Assembly: GCF_932294415.1 (NCBI RefSeq)
Contig: NC_065535.1
Coordinates: forward strand, 95,372,862-95,436,861
From: Quercus robur
Lineage: Eukaryota; Streptophyta; Magnoliopsida; Fagales; Fagaceae
Length of the DNA stretch: 64,000 nucleotides
Direction: 5' to 3'
A program made the position numbers and the translations under genes. Below the pieces are notes generated by a model. That model ran no database searches and had not been told where the DNA came from. It saw only the letters and a program-made list of their open reading frames with translations. Each line of letters starts with the position of its first letter. Position 1 is the stretch's first letter. Positions 1-11,481 of the stretch are shown here, in pieces.

Positions 1-175
1 AAATTTTTTATTGCACCAACATATATTATTACATCAAAATAGTCATTAAAATATTTAAAGTTATTGCAACAAAATTTTTTGTAGCACAAACACATTATCT
101 CAAATTTTATTGCAACACCTTGCATAAACTATTTCAATGACTCTAATATTATTGCAACAATTTTTTTCGTAGGGT
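1..175. repeat. TTGCAAC-rich repeat, left copy (truncated by window edge)
   Basis: This segment matches 1660-1835 through nearly its whole length with scattered substitutions. Shared landmarks are TTTTTTATTGCA, ATTACATCAAAAT, GCATAAACTAT and the final TTTTTTCGTAG. The form suggests the terminal region of a CACTA-like DNA element, since on the other strand the end reads CTACGAAAAAA followed by TTGCAA repeats. The left limit is cut by the window. Confidence 0.55.
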
Positions 176-1659
176 ATTAATCAGTACAAATATTTCATTT
201 TCTTGATCAAAACGAAATGGCTTCCAATATGGTATTAACTTCCTTGGTTGTGTGTGAAGAAAGAAGAACAATTAAGAAAATCAAGAAGAATTGATATTTT
301 AATAAATTGTAGTGTAAAATAGATTGTTGGAAATTAGATAGTTTCTCTTGTAACATTAAGCCACTATTTTGTTGGAAGAATTTTTCTTTGAGTTGATGAG
401 CCTTCTTCTTTTCAGGTCCCAATGTATCCAAAAACCTCCCATAAGCAATACTAAAAGGCCAACACTACCACCTGCAAAAGCTCAAACATTATTTGTCAAT
501 ACTATTGTTTTTGTAACAGTAAATACTTTGACACAATTGAGAACTAAATATGTTAATAAATAACACATTTAATATTTATAATATAAAGATAATTAGAATT
601 ACAACTCAGTTGGTGATTGCCGCGTAAGCATATATCTGCAAGCAGCTCTCAAATGTGGTCATGTCTACTTAAATCAATATTAAACATACAACTAAAATAG
701 AACTGGTGAACCACAATTTTGAATTTGACCTCAATTGTTAAAACCTTAACGTTCCTTTCTTAGTAGAGAAGAAGTCAATTAACCTAGAAATTTATGTTTG
801 TTCTTGCTAGTAGCTTAAATCAAGAAAACTAAAATAATATGACTAAATTTTATAAAATTTACAAATTAAATATGATCAAGTATAACTTTTTTGTACTCCC
901 AGTCATCAATGAAGAAATTAGAATACTTTAGTGTCCTTGGTCAAGTGTGTGTTGTGATGTGCAATGATGTGTGAGTGTTCTGTTGTGGCATGTACTGTGC
1001 TAAGTTGGATGTGCACTAAACTGATTAAGTGTAATTACAATGTGACATGTATAGGAATTGTTAAGCAAGTGCATAACTAGAATTAGAATTAGTTAGAATT
1101 TTCTCCTTCTAACTTCTCTCTTCTTAGTCTTCTATATCTCTCATTCTAAGGAGGATTATGGTTTCCTTGAATCAACCATAACTCTATAGCCATACAACCA
1201 TAAGATTCTGCAGAATCTTATCAGAATTTTTGTTGAGATTGAGCAATAGAGAAAACAATACGAAAACAATATATACTTACATAGTGCAATAATGATAATC
1301 TTGGATTGACTGTTCATATGAATGCAACCTATTCCATTTTTAATCCCATCGCCATGATAACCCTTGGGACAAAAGCAATTAAAACCCCCAGGAAAATTCT
1401 GGCATCATCTGCTATAGGAGTTTAGAGTTTCACACTCATTGATATTTGATATCAATTATTTTGCAACGAAAATAATATTACAATAATCTAATACAAATTA
1501 ATTTACAATCTATTGTAATGAACAATATAAAACAATTATCTAATACAATGAAGATATCATTGCAATAACTTAACCCAAATTATTTTTGTCAATTATTTGT
1601 AATCTATTGCAATAAAATTGGTGAAATAATAGCCTATTGCTATAATATATTTGAAGTAG

Positions 1660-1835
1660 AAATTTTTTATTGCAACAACAAATATATTATTACATCAAAA
1701 TTGTCATTAAAATATTTAAATTTATTGCAACGAATTTTTTTTTAGTACTAACCTATTACCTTAAATTTTTTTACAACACATTGCATAAACTATTGCAATG
1801 ACTCTAAAATTATTGCAATGATTTTTTTCGTAGTA
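1660..1835. repeat. TTGCAAC-rich repeat, right copy
   Basis: Second copy of the 1-175 repeat, in the same orientation and about 1.66 kb away. It ends in TTTTTTCGTAG followed by TAATAAATATATAT. The same orientation means the pair is not a simple pair of terminal inverted repeats of one element; two insertions or an internal duplication fit better. Confidence 0.55.
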
Positions 1836-3259
1836 ATAAATATATATATATATATTTTTTTTTTGGTAGTGTACCTTGACAACCATAAAGGAGGTATGGG
1901 TTTTATTGATAGTCATAAAATGTAATGAAGCTCAACTATAGGGAATTTGAGTATTAAATCAGGTGTAGCAAATTACAAATAGCAGAGCATGAGGATGCAA
2001 GTGGTTTGTGTTCACCAATAGAGTATTAGTTAGTTAGTAGTGGGGTTAATTGTACAGCTGGAGGTGAGCCTAGCATAAATACTTGTGATGGAACTTTTAG
2101 AGAACAACCGGAAATAAGACTACAATTTGTTTCCTCTTCTTCTCCGTGTTCCCTCTCTTTTCCCTCTCTACGTTCTTGGATGGTGAATCCCTCGAACCAG
2201 TCAACATTTTTCTTCACTCTCTCCATTAATTCCCTTTCAATTTCTATTCTGCTGCATTAGTTTACTGCACTATTACCAGAAGGTTCACTGCATAGAAGCA
2301 CTTGCAACAATATCCAGGACCGTTGTTGGAATCATAACACTCACTATGCATTGCCACGCCTATAGATCAAGTAAAACCCGCAATCTAAAGGCCTCTATGG
2401 TCGTTGATAACACCCCAACCACTAGATAGGTTGGTAGTACCTAATGAAGAGCTGTTTAGTTTCTACCGACCTTTCTTAAGTTTAGTTTGTACCAAACTTT
2501 TTCAAGTTTGGTCCATCTCACTCTAACTTCCTGCTTATTCTTGCTCATTTGAGACAGAGCAGTGCAAAAGAAATATTATAAGGGATCGAAAATATGCTTT
2601 ACTTTCTCTAACGAGCTCAAGTTTCACAAGTTTAAAAATTGTCTTTGTTTTTATGAAGCCAAATGTTTCAAATAGCCCAGCTATCTTATTTTCCAATGTT
2701 TGATAGCCACACGTGTGGGGTCAGGGTTGGCTGAATGGGTGAGCAAAAGATGCAATCGCCTAAGGCCCCAAGTAAAAAAAGGCCCCTAAATTTTAACCAA
2801 TAGGGTTATTTGTAATCAATAAATAAAATATTTTTTTCCCATATGAGAAACAAATAAAAAAGAGAGAAAAATGCAACGTTTACAATATTTTTTGTAACAC
2901 TTTTGCAACTAATGCTAAATAGTAGGTTGTTACAACTTGTTATTAATGGCAAAAAAATAATTATAGTGATATTTTCAAATAGAAAACAAAAAACAACTTA
3001 AAACCTAGAATTTGTTGTAAAAAAATATTGTGAATATTGCACTTCTAAAAAAAAAAAAGAATAATAATAAGAGGTGAGTTAGCAAACTTTTACTAGTTTT
3101 CATCTAAATCTATCACTAACCCCACTCTTTTACTTACCACTACAATCTGCCACATCAATAAGTATGAAAAATTTTGTCAAGTTTTTTCTGTCTATAAAAT
3201 TTCTAAAAAAAAGAAAAATTCTATGTAATTCATGTTAATTAGTAATAATTTTACATTTA

Positions 3260-3596
3260 GGCTCAGTTTGGATCCACGTTGCGTTTGCTGCGTTTAAGTT
3301 TCCTGTGTTTTCCCTTTTTTTTTTCTTTTTTTTTTTTTTTTTTGCACGCCTTTTCCCCCAACAAGCGACTACTGTTCATGTACTGTACATGAACAGTGGC
3401 CGCAACTTTTGACCAGTCTTCTATGAATAGTGCATCTATGCACTATTCACAGACCCACAAATTTCATTTTTTATCAATTTTTTCATTAAAAATGGGTCTC
3501 ATGGTATTATTCACATATTTAAAAATTATTTTACTACAGTGTTTTCAGTTTTCAGTTTTAGTTTCAGCAAAATAAGTTCTATCCAAACAGACTCTT
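3260..3596. mobile_element. MITE-like element with internal hairpins
   Basis: The ends are inverted: CAGTTTGGATCC at the left and ATCCAAACAGACTCTT at the right. Inside are a poly-T run and two short perfect palindromes, one around 3372-3397 (CTGTTCATGTA with its complement) and one around 3425-3448 (GAATAGTGCAT with its complement). No coding capacity is seen. A related element lies at 49249-49476, sharing the TTTAAAAATTATTTT...ACAGTGTTT part. Confidence 0.6.
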
Positions 3597-3809
3597 AAAA
3601 CAAAATAATCAAATTTCGTGTTAGGCCCAAATACATCAAGCCGCCTGTGTGGTAGGCACAAATACATCAAGCCGCCTGTGTGGGGTACGAGGAAGGGTAC
3701 CTCTTCACCAACCAACTAACTTGCGTTGATCAATGCTACATATACATCTACGAAAATGTTTTGACAGCAACCTACATTTTCGTTGCTTCTAAAACTCTCT
3801 CACGGCAAC

Positions 3810-6800
3810 ATGGCAAAGCTACCTGTGAAGTACTATGTGGTACCTCTCTCTATCTCTCTCTATTATGTATATATATATGGGATTTTGAGTTGGGTTTTGG
3901 GCGCAGGTGGACGCGTTCACTGACTCAGCTTTCAAGGGAAACCCAACAGCGGTGTGTTTATTAGAGGAAGAGAGAGATGAGAAATGGTTGCAAGCTGTGG
4001 CAACTGAGTTCAATTTCTCTTGTTACTTGACTCGGCTATCTGGGTCCGACTCTCTTGACTCGTCCAATCCTAGGTTCCGTCTTAGATGGTTCACTCCTGT
4101 TGCTGAGGTCTCACTTCTTAATTTCACTTCCACTCTTAAAAAAACCATAAATTTAAAAATGTTTCAAAGTGCTACTTTTTGAATTTTAGGCGGTGTTTGG
4201 TAGAGTAGTTTGACAAAGGTTGTTTGTAGTTTTTTGAAATATATATAGGTGAAAAAGTGTGTGGAAATATGTGTAATTTTGTTTAAAATGTAAAAATGTG
4301 AGTTTAAGATGGTAAAACAACCAGACCCTAATATTTGCCTTTGTGGGTGTTCTTAATTCATCTTATTATATATTAATTAATTTTAGATCATTAGAATAAT
4401 AGTTAAAATTTTAAAATTGGGTGCTTTCTATTAGCTTTTAGATCATGTATTAGTTGATCGTGTTTTACAATTGGAAAATGGTAATGATATTGACGTGCGG
4501 ATGAATGAGATTGTTGCCACTTCAAAGATATGGTAAATAAATATATCTATTACTTTTTATTTACTGACATATCAGTCTGTAAGATTTATATAAAAAATTA
4601 ATTGTATATCTATTATTACTCTTTGGTCTTAAGAATTTCAAGCGATGGGCCCTACATATTAAGGTGGAGTATGAGCCACATATGAGAGAAAGTGTTAGAA
4701 GAATATTGTATTGGACAATTCTATGTGTTTGGATTCTTTATAATCTTTCTTAATTTTTTTCTTATTCCAACATTGTATTTAGAGCTATGTCTTGTCATTT
4801 CTAACAATGAGTTTGAGTTAAGGTTGTTTATCACTTAAATTTCATACAAGTATTAATTACTTTTAAATGTACTTAAGATTTCTTATTTTCTTTCAAAATT
4901 GAACATCTTGCCATTATTTATTTACTTTTAAGTCTTTTAGCAATGAATTATTGATCAAATGAGTAATTGATACCTGGCCTTTTGCAGGTTAAGATATGTG
5001 GTCATGCTACATTAGCTGCTGCACATACACTCTTCACTTCTAGTTTGTTGAATTGTGATGTCATTGAGTTTGTCACAAAATCTGGAACATTAACTGCTAG
5101 AAAGGTTGCAGATATACAAACAATTGATGGTTCGAATATTCAGAATCATGAGTCACAAGAGAGTTTTCTTATTGAATTGGATTTTCCTACCATCCCAATG
5201 ATTGATTTCAACTCTGCTGAGTTTTCACCCATTTCCAAAGCCTTGAATGGTGCCTCTGTGATTGATATAAAGAGAACAGCAACTTTAGATGATCTCATTG
5301 TAACGTGTCCTAACATTTTCTCTTTGATTTAATTTTTCTTTCATACTTACCTTTCAAAGTTCATAACTATAGTAGTTATATATGCATTGAAAATTTTTCG
5401 ATAAAATATACTTAAAATGAATGATATGAACTAACTTGTGTATGATTTGTTGACCTATTGGAATCATGGCTCGTTCTCATTTGCAGCCATAATTGTTGGG
5501 TTAGATGTATAATAGGTTGTAGTATGTCTATTAAATGTTTTGTGTCTAAGTGAATCTTAATGGAAAAAATAGCATCTTTTTGTTTGGTTTTAGAATATTT
5601 TTAAGCACCTAAAAGTAATGCCTATCATGTTTCTCCTAAGATTTTGTGGAAGGAAAAGCATTGGAATGGGAAAACTATAAGAGCAGAGATATGTAAATTA
5701 GCCTTGGCAGCTGCTATCTATCACATTTGGCAACAAAATGCTATCCTTCATTGTGGGGTTTAGAGACAGAATAAAGAATTATTCAATCCATTAAAAGAGA
5801 AGTAAAAGCAAGAATTGAGGCTAGAGGGGAGTATATTGAATTCCATTCTGAATAGAGCTTTATGTAGTAAATGGGGAATTTCTCTATGTGTTCTAGTGTC
5901 CCCATGGTCTAAGTGATAGTTAAGGTGAATGGCTGAAAGTCTGTAATGTGTTGTCTAGTTGGTTTTTCAATGGCTGAAAGTCTGTAATGTGTTGTCTAGT
6001 TGGTTTTTCTCCTTTTATGTTTGGAGTTGGTGTTTAAGCATTTGTATTTTGTAAGCTTATTCTGCTCCTATGGTAGCAGCCCTTCAGCTGCAAGTTTCAG
6101 TTGTATTGAAAATTTCTATTTATTTCAATAATATATCTAATTCACGAAACCCTGACTAGTCTATTGAGGATTCATAACCGATCCCATAACTTTGGAACTA
6201 GCACTTGGTTGTTTCATTCATTGAAAACCTTATCATGTTTTGCAGGTAATACTCTCATCTGGAGAAACTGTTGCAAAACTTCAGCCACAGTTTGATTTGA
6301 TATGTAAATGTCCTGGAAGGGGGATAGTTATTTCAGGGCCTGCTCCCCTAGATTCTGGATTTGACTATTACTATCGATTCTTTTGCCCAAAACTTCAGCT
6401 CAATGAGGTAAAATATGTTTGGCATTTGGTCTCAAACAATGTAATGTTATTCAAGAACTTGATATATTATCAATCTCTGTTTGGTCTCTTTATTGCATTA
6501 ATAACATGTTTTTGATTATGTTAGAATGAACATTGAATATCTCTGGATACATGATTCAACAAGTCACGAGGGACTTTTAAGGTTGACACAGTTTAATGCA
6601 CTTATTAGAGCCTGCATAATGAATTGATCAAGATTATTTGATTGCAAAAAACAAACAAATGAGAGATGTTATCAGACCTAAGTAATACCCTTTACTCAAA
6701 CAAATTTCGTCATGTTAAAGGATGCTTCTTCATGTGTTGAATAGCTGAGTAATTCTTGTATCTAATTTTTTTATAATGACTTTGTACCGTGGATGATACT

Positions 6801-7185
6801 AGAATGCAGAAATAAAATGAGAAAAAAGAACCTCCCCTTCTTGTTATTGTCTAGAATTGAAATGAAACTAGTGCATTTTCCTCTTACCTATTTCGCTTCT
6901 TTTCAGGATCATGTTTGTGGGAGTGCAAATTGTTCCTTAGCATTGTACTGGAGCAAAAGGCTAGGGAAGTGTGATCTTGTTGCATATGCGGTATTCTTGC
7001 CTATCTTTAGTGCATGCAAACTCATCGTTGTAGTTTCTGTCTTCATCATATTAATTGACATTGTTGATTCTGTTCAGGCTTCAGCTAGAAGTGGAGTAGT
7101 AAACATTCATCTCGATGAACAAAACCAAAGAGTGCTACTGCGAGGAAAAGCTGTTACTATCATGGAAGGGTCTCTATCAGTTTAG
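3810..7185 (+). CDS. PhzF-family protein, copy A (298 aa, six exons; catalytic Glu replaced)
   Basis: PhzF-like proteins have the diaminopimelate-epimerase fold; bacterial PhzF isomerises a phenazine precursor, and the plant members' substrate is unknown to me. Exons by splice sites and frame: 3810-3839, 3907-4107, 4988-5299, 6246-6407, 6907-6990, 7078-7185, all phase 0. The start gives MAKLPVKYYV, then VDAFTDSAFKGNP, FTPVAE and CGHAT (residues 81-85). Two usual active-site features are changed: where copy B has NIAET, copy A reads NFS (a 6-base loss that removes the Glu equivalent to PhzF E45), and the DPVTGSAH motif reads DHVCGSAN (residues 236-243), keeping Asp and Ser. The ends fit a full-length family member. 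Intron 2 holds a 140-bp MITE and intron 3 a LINE 3' end. It may be expressed but inactive, or a young pseudogene. Confidence 0.75.
4189..4328. mobile_element. 140-bp MITE in intron 2 of PhzF copy A
   Basis: The segment is flanked by TA on both sides (4187-4188 and 4329-4330), and its ends are partly inverted (GGCGGTGTTTGGT and ACAACCAGACCC). The same place in copy B's intron 2 (around 16956) reads straight through as TTTTAATATTTGCC, so copy B shows the empty site. This pairs a target duplication with an unoccupied paralogue. The TA duplication suggests a Tc1/mariner-like MITE. Confidence 0.7.
5635..6150 (+). mobile_element. LINE 3'-end fragment in intron 3 of PhzF copy A
   Basis: Around 5645-5765 one frame reads LWKEKHWNGKTIRAEICKL and then a stretch with AAAIYHIWQQNA, which resembles the region after the reverse transcriptase of plant LINEs (typically KLALAA.VYHIW..RN). 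Stops follow. The rest looks like a 3' UTR and contains a perfect 41-bp tandem duplication at 5928-5968/5969-6009. No clear poly-A tail remains. The fragment is absent from copy B, whose introns are shorter. Confidence 0.6.
5928..6009. repeat. perfect 41-bp tandem duplication
   Basis: Two adjacent identical 41-bp units begin at 5928 and 5969, each starting AATGGCTGAAAGTCTG and ending GGTTTTTC. They lie in the LINE-derived part of copy A's intron 3. Identity without mismatches suggests recent slippage. Confidence 0.85.
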
Positions 7186-8950
7186 ACATTTGGAGTTAAA
7201 ACTCCATTTTGCATGTATTTTGCAATGAAATAATTCCCCGATGACTGGAATTGAAATTTTCAATCCATAGTTGATTTAAGGTAAAAGCAGTTTATTATCA
7301 TCATTTTTTTTTTTTTTTAAAGCAAAAATAGTTATAAGGCAATCTTTGGCCTTGAGTATATATGGGACTATAGGTAAAAACAATTGAACAAACTTTTTTT
7401 GGTAGAGTTATTAGAGGGACTAAAATCACAATTGATCCAAACTTAGATTGTATAATTTTCGTTTTAGTCTTAAAAAATTTTATTTTATGTAACACCTTGA
7501 GATAAAGGGAAAAAAATTAATGATCCAAAGAAGTCTAGGATTAAAAAAAATATATATAAGTGAATAATATAAAGGAAGGCTTTTAAAGATCATAGCTTTG
7601 GATTTGTTTGTTTATTTAATGTAATTTTTCAGCATATAAATCAATTAAAAAGAAATATCGTCTTATACTTTCATGTATAAGTTATCAATACTATTGGTAA
7701 GAACTTGAAAATTGATGGCCCAAGCCCACTAAGAAAAGTAGTGTCTTGTCCTTCAAACTAAGCCCAAACAATAAAAGGTAAATATGTAGAGAGAGGGAAG
7801 ACAATTTTGGTGTAATTTTAAGCTAAGTTCAAGTCTAAGGCCGAAGAGCCTAAAGTAACAAAGAAAAATAATTCACGTTGTAATTGAGAATAAAGCTCTC
7901 CTCAATCAGGTCCGAGGTTAAGTTCTTATATATGATTGATACAAGTTCTAAGTCAGGCAATGCATTGTTCACTTTCTTGTTTATCTTCTGTAATTATTTG
8001 TTTGAGTAATTTTTAGTTTACACGTTACTATCAAAAGTAATGTAAACTTATATTATGAGGCCACAATATTTATTAGCTTTTATGTGTCTTGCACTGTTGC
8101 TCCTTTTTGTTGATACCACCACAATAATACGTCGTGGTTCATGACGACAAGGATGTTGTCTACCATTTCTTGTTAATTCCTATCTAACCCTCAACCAACC
8201 AAAAAAAAAAAAAAGGAAAAAAAAAACCTAAATAGCAATTTCAGAATGCAGATCAAAGCAAATTTTCTTCCATTTCTGCTTGAACCCTATGCCAGAATCC
8301 TCTGAGAGGGATTGACCAAAGCTTCCCAAGCTGAAAGCCGATCTCTTTCCCCACTATCTGTCTTTTACCTTCTACCATCCTTCTTAGTTAACTTCAGATT
8401 TGTGAAACCATCTTTGCTTGAACTTAAACTCTTTCTTCTTTCAATAACTTCACAACCAAATAGAATTACGCAGCTACATTTCTTCACTCAATTGCATGCT
8501 TTCTTGGTTTTATCAGTGTGCGGATTATAAAGCAAGTTTTTGACATCATCTTGACACTTTAATGTGGTACTTTAAGCACACGTTTGTGGATAAGAGTAAT
8601 TCTAGGTTGCTTTTAGTATGAAGCCCTTCGGTTACATAAAGGGCCAATGCATCAGTATTGACGGAGCTATACTAATTGCAATGACTATAGATGACAAAAG
8701 CACTATCCAATGGGCCAAATCATTGTTGCCGGAATCATAAGCCAGCATTTTTTTAGCGGAAATATTATTCTTTATCACCAAACAATTTTTATCAACCTCA
8801 CATCTTTATATTTTAGTAAAATACCAAACTACAAAGCTAGCTGTTCTTCAAGATTTGCATATTGCATAAATTCCTTTCTTTCTAATTATGCATACTCCAA
8901 TGAACTAACTAAGCATACTCAAACACATACCAAAACAATGAACAAAAACT
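7186..8950. other. 3' flank of PhzF copy A, shared with copy C
   Basis: From 7186 to about 7990 this flank is nearly the same as 21848-22643 downstream of copy C, including a poly-A/T tract, the CTTTGGCCTTGAGTATAT stretch and a piece that looks like an old LTR (about 7700-7990). After about 7990 the two diverge. The remaining part, up to the Copia insertion at 8951, has short open frames without recognisable content. Confidence 0.6.
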
Positions 8951-9408
8951 TGTAAGAAAACAGAGTGTAACAAACACAGTGAAGCTAGAGAGAGAGAAAG
9001 AATGAAGAATCAAAGCTCTGTGAAATTTCTGAATCAATACATCAAAGAAACAGTTACAGAAATATTATATAGCCTAAAGAACAAAGAGAATAATCTAACC
9101 ACTCCCTAACCAATTCTAAATTTCACGGATCAACTTCCCACCATCTGATCATTACAACCTACAACTGATCATCACCTTACACATGTCAACACAAATAAAC
9201 TAACTACACTACAACAAAGAGCTACATGTAAACTGATTACACTATTACAGAAAGCTACAGGTCGTATGCTTTGTAGCTGAGGCAATTGTCGTTTAATGAC
9301 TTTGGCAAACTTCATCAATGCAACGTGTACTTTGCCCCAATACTCTGCCTCTCTGCCTAATCTGAAACCTTATCTTGAAATACTCTCATTTACCTTCAAA
9401 CTTTGACA
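8951..9408 (-). repeat. LTR of the Copia fossil (3' LTR in element orientation)
   Basis: A 458-bp terminal repeat with TG...CA ends, flanked on the outside by AAACT and on the inside by a purine-rich tract on the minus strand. It aligns end to end with 14935-15409, with about 18-20 substitutions counted by eye and one length change in a GA-rich microsatellite. Confidence 0.93.
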
Positions 9409-10629
9409 TTCCCCCTAAGATGAGAATCCAATATGTTGCTTGCATCTACATCTGTTTTCTTTGCAACTGATCTATCACCATCTAAGATTGTACATTCCCC
9501 CTGAGGAAGAGAAGCTGAAACATGAATGTTCATAACATTCATTTTACTTAACAAATGTCTCAACTATGAACTGTTAAGGGCCTTATGAGCAAATCTGCCA
9601 GCTGAGTGTGTGTGGGAGTGAAAAATAGCCTAACCACATTGTCTTGTACCTTATCCCTAACAACATGACAATCAACCTCTATGTGTTTGGTTCTCTCATG
9701 AAACATAGGGTTTTCTCCAATATAAATGGCTGCTCGATTGTCACAAAATAGAAGAGCAGGTTGAGGATGCCAAATCTCCAAATCCTTTAACAATGATAAC
9801 AGCCAAGTCAACTCACACATAGTGACAGCCATAGCTCTGTATTCTGCCTCAGCAGAAGATCTAGACACTATAGATTATTTCTTAGACTTCTAAGAGATTA
9901 AGGAATCACCTAAAAATAGGCAATAGCCTGTGGTTGATCTTTTGGTGTTTATACAAGTTGCCCAATCAGCATCTGTATAAGCCTTCAAATGAAAATCTGA
10001 AGATGCAGACAAGAAAATTCCTTGACCTGGACACCCTTTTATGTACTGCAAAATCTTGTAAGATGCATCTAAGTGAGGCTTCCTTGGTTTGGACATGAAT
10101 TGACTCAACTTGTGAACCGGGTAGGCTATGTCTGGTCTGGTGATGATTAGGTATATCAATCTACCAACTAACCTTCTGTAGACTCCAAGATCAGGTAACA
10201 AAGTACAATGTAGCTTGCTTAACTTTAAATTCTGCTCCATTGGTACTTTACTAGACTTGCAAGCTAACATACCAGAATCCTATAGAATCTCCAAAGCATA
10301 TTTTCTTTGGCATAAGCTTATCCCTTTGGCTGATCTGGCTATTTCAAGACCAAGAAAATACTTCAAACCTCCAAGGTCTTTAAGCTTGAAGTGTTGATCT
10401 AAGGAGACTTTGAGTGCTTCAACCTCTTGAACATTATTGATGGCTATGAGAATGTCATCAATATAGACCACCAATGCTATGAAAGAACCACCAAGCCTCC
10501 TTGTAAACAGTGAGTAATCAGCCTTGGATTGCTAAAAACCAAGCTGTTTGACAACAAAACAAAATTTAGCATTCCATTGCCTTGAGGCCTGTTTGAGTCC
10601 ATATAAAGACTTATTTAACTTGCAAACAA

Positions 10630-11481
10630 TGATGGTTTTTAGACCCCTTAAACTATTGATTAAACCTAGGTAATTAGCCAAGTTGTTACTTAGTCCAATT
10701 AAACAAGTCTAGGTTACCACAATATAAAAGATTAAATCATGCAAAGTAGTGGAAAATAAATAACATAAGATATGATCACCCAAGAAACCAAACCGGTAAA
10801 AACCTGAGGAGGATTTGACCTAGCTATCCTCAAGGTAAACTTGAATCCACTATCTTGAAAGAATCGAAGTTCATACAATAAGACTTACAAGCCCCCACGC
10901 TCGACTTCTTATTGCTACCAACCAGTAGAACTTACTGACACGACCACGTGCAAGCTCCGAATCCACGGACTCCTTCTTTCTTGGATTTACTACCAGATAC
11001 AAGCACACCCGCTTGTGTTTTCTTTGAGCTTCAATGGCAGCAACTGAATTGATCATCAAGGTATAGATAAATCTTCTCCTTGAAAACCCTAAGTTTGTGT
11101 AAAGGAAAGCTCCTCTAGATCTCACAAGAGATTTACACAAACCGCAAATATGAGCAACACTAAAACGTGGCTAGGGTTTGCCTTTTATACCTAGGACAAA
11201 TAAGAAATCCTAAAAATGTTTTAAAACACTTAGGGCTGAGTTGGATGAATCTATAGAAAAACATTATGCCCGAGCTTCGATCGATCGAGCCTATCTTTCG
11301 ATTGATCGAGCCAGGCCGAAAGGCACAATCCTTTCCTGCTTTAACTCGATTCCAACTTTACATAGGCGCACAACTTTGAGTAGGACTTAAACACTTCTAA
11401 ACACATTGTTTTGATCATGGTTTGCCAACAATACAAATTAGAGTTCTAAATACATAAAATCCTAAACTTTAGAACCGAACA
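10630..11481. mobile_element. solo LTR nested in the Copia element
   Basis: An 852-bp insert starting TGATGG and ending CCGAACA, with the 5-bp target duplication AACAA on both sides (10625-10629, 11482-11486). It interrupts the Copia reverse transcriptase region; the sequences on both sides belong to one conserved stretch of that domain. No internal coding region and no second LTR are seen, so a solo LTR fits best. A GATCGATCGAG-type motif occurs near 11280-11320. Confidence 0.8.

Larger units (their letters stand above)
1..3257. other. repeat-rich intergenic DNA
   Basis: No gene is visible. Bases 1-175 and 1660-1835 are two diverged direct copies of an AT-rich, 'TTGCAAC'-rich segment, each ending in TTTTTTCGTAG, which resembles the end of a CACTA-type transposon read outward. 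The DNA between them has scattered TTGCAA motifs. Stretches near 930-1265 and 1985-2330 look like old LTR pieces (pyrimidine-rich leader, TATA-like start), but I could not find both ends. Near 2700-3050 there is a diverged dispersed repeat. The short open frames here have no recognisable content. Confidence 0.5.

Noticed and set aside
595-660. A tRNA-like A box (AACTCAGTTGGTGATTGCC)
   Set aside because: No matching B box or cloverleaf follows.
8312-8955. Short plus-strand open frames between PhzF copy A and the Copia element
   Set aside because: No domain, no splice context and no homology that I can recognise.
10871-11140. An open frame inside the nested solo LTR
   Set aside because: It lies within an LTR and has no recognisable domain; treated as part of the fossil.
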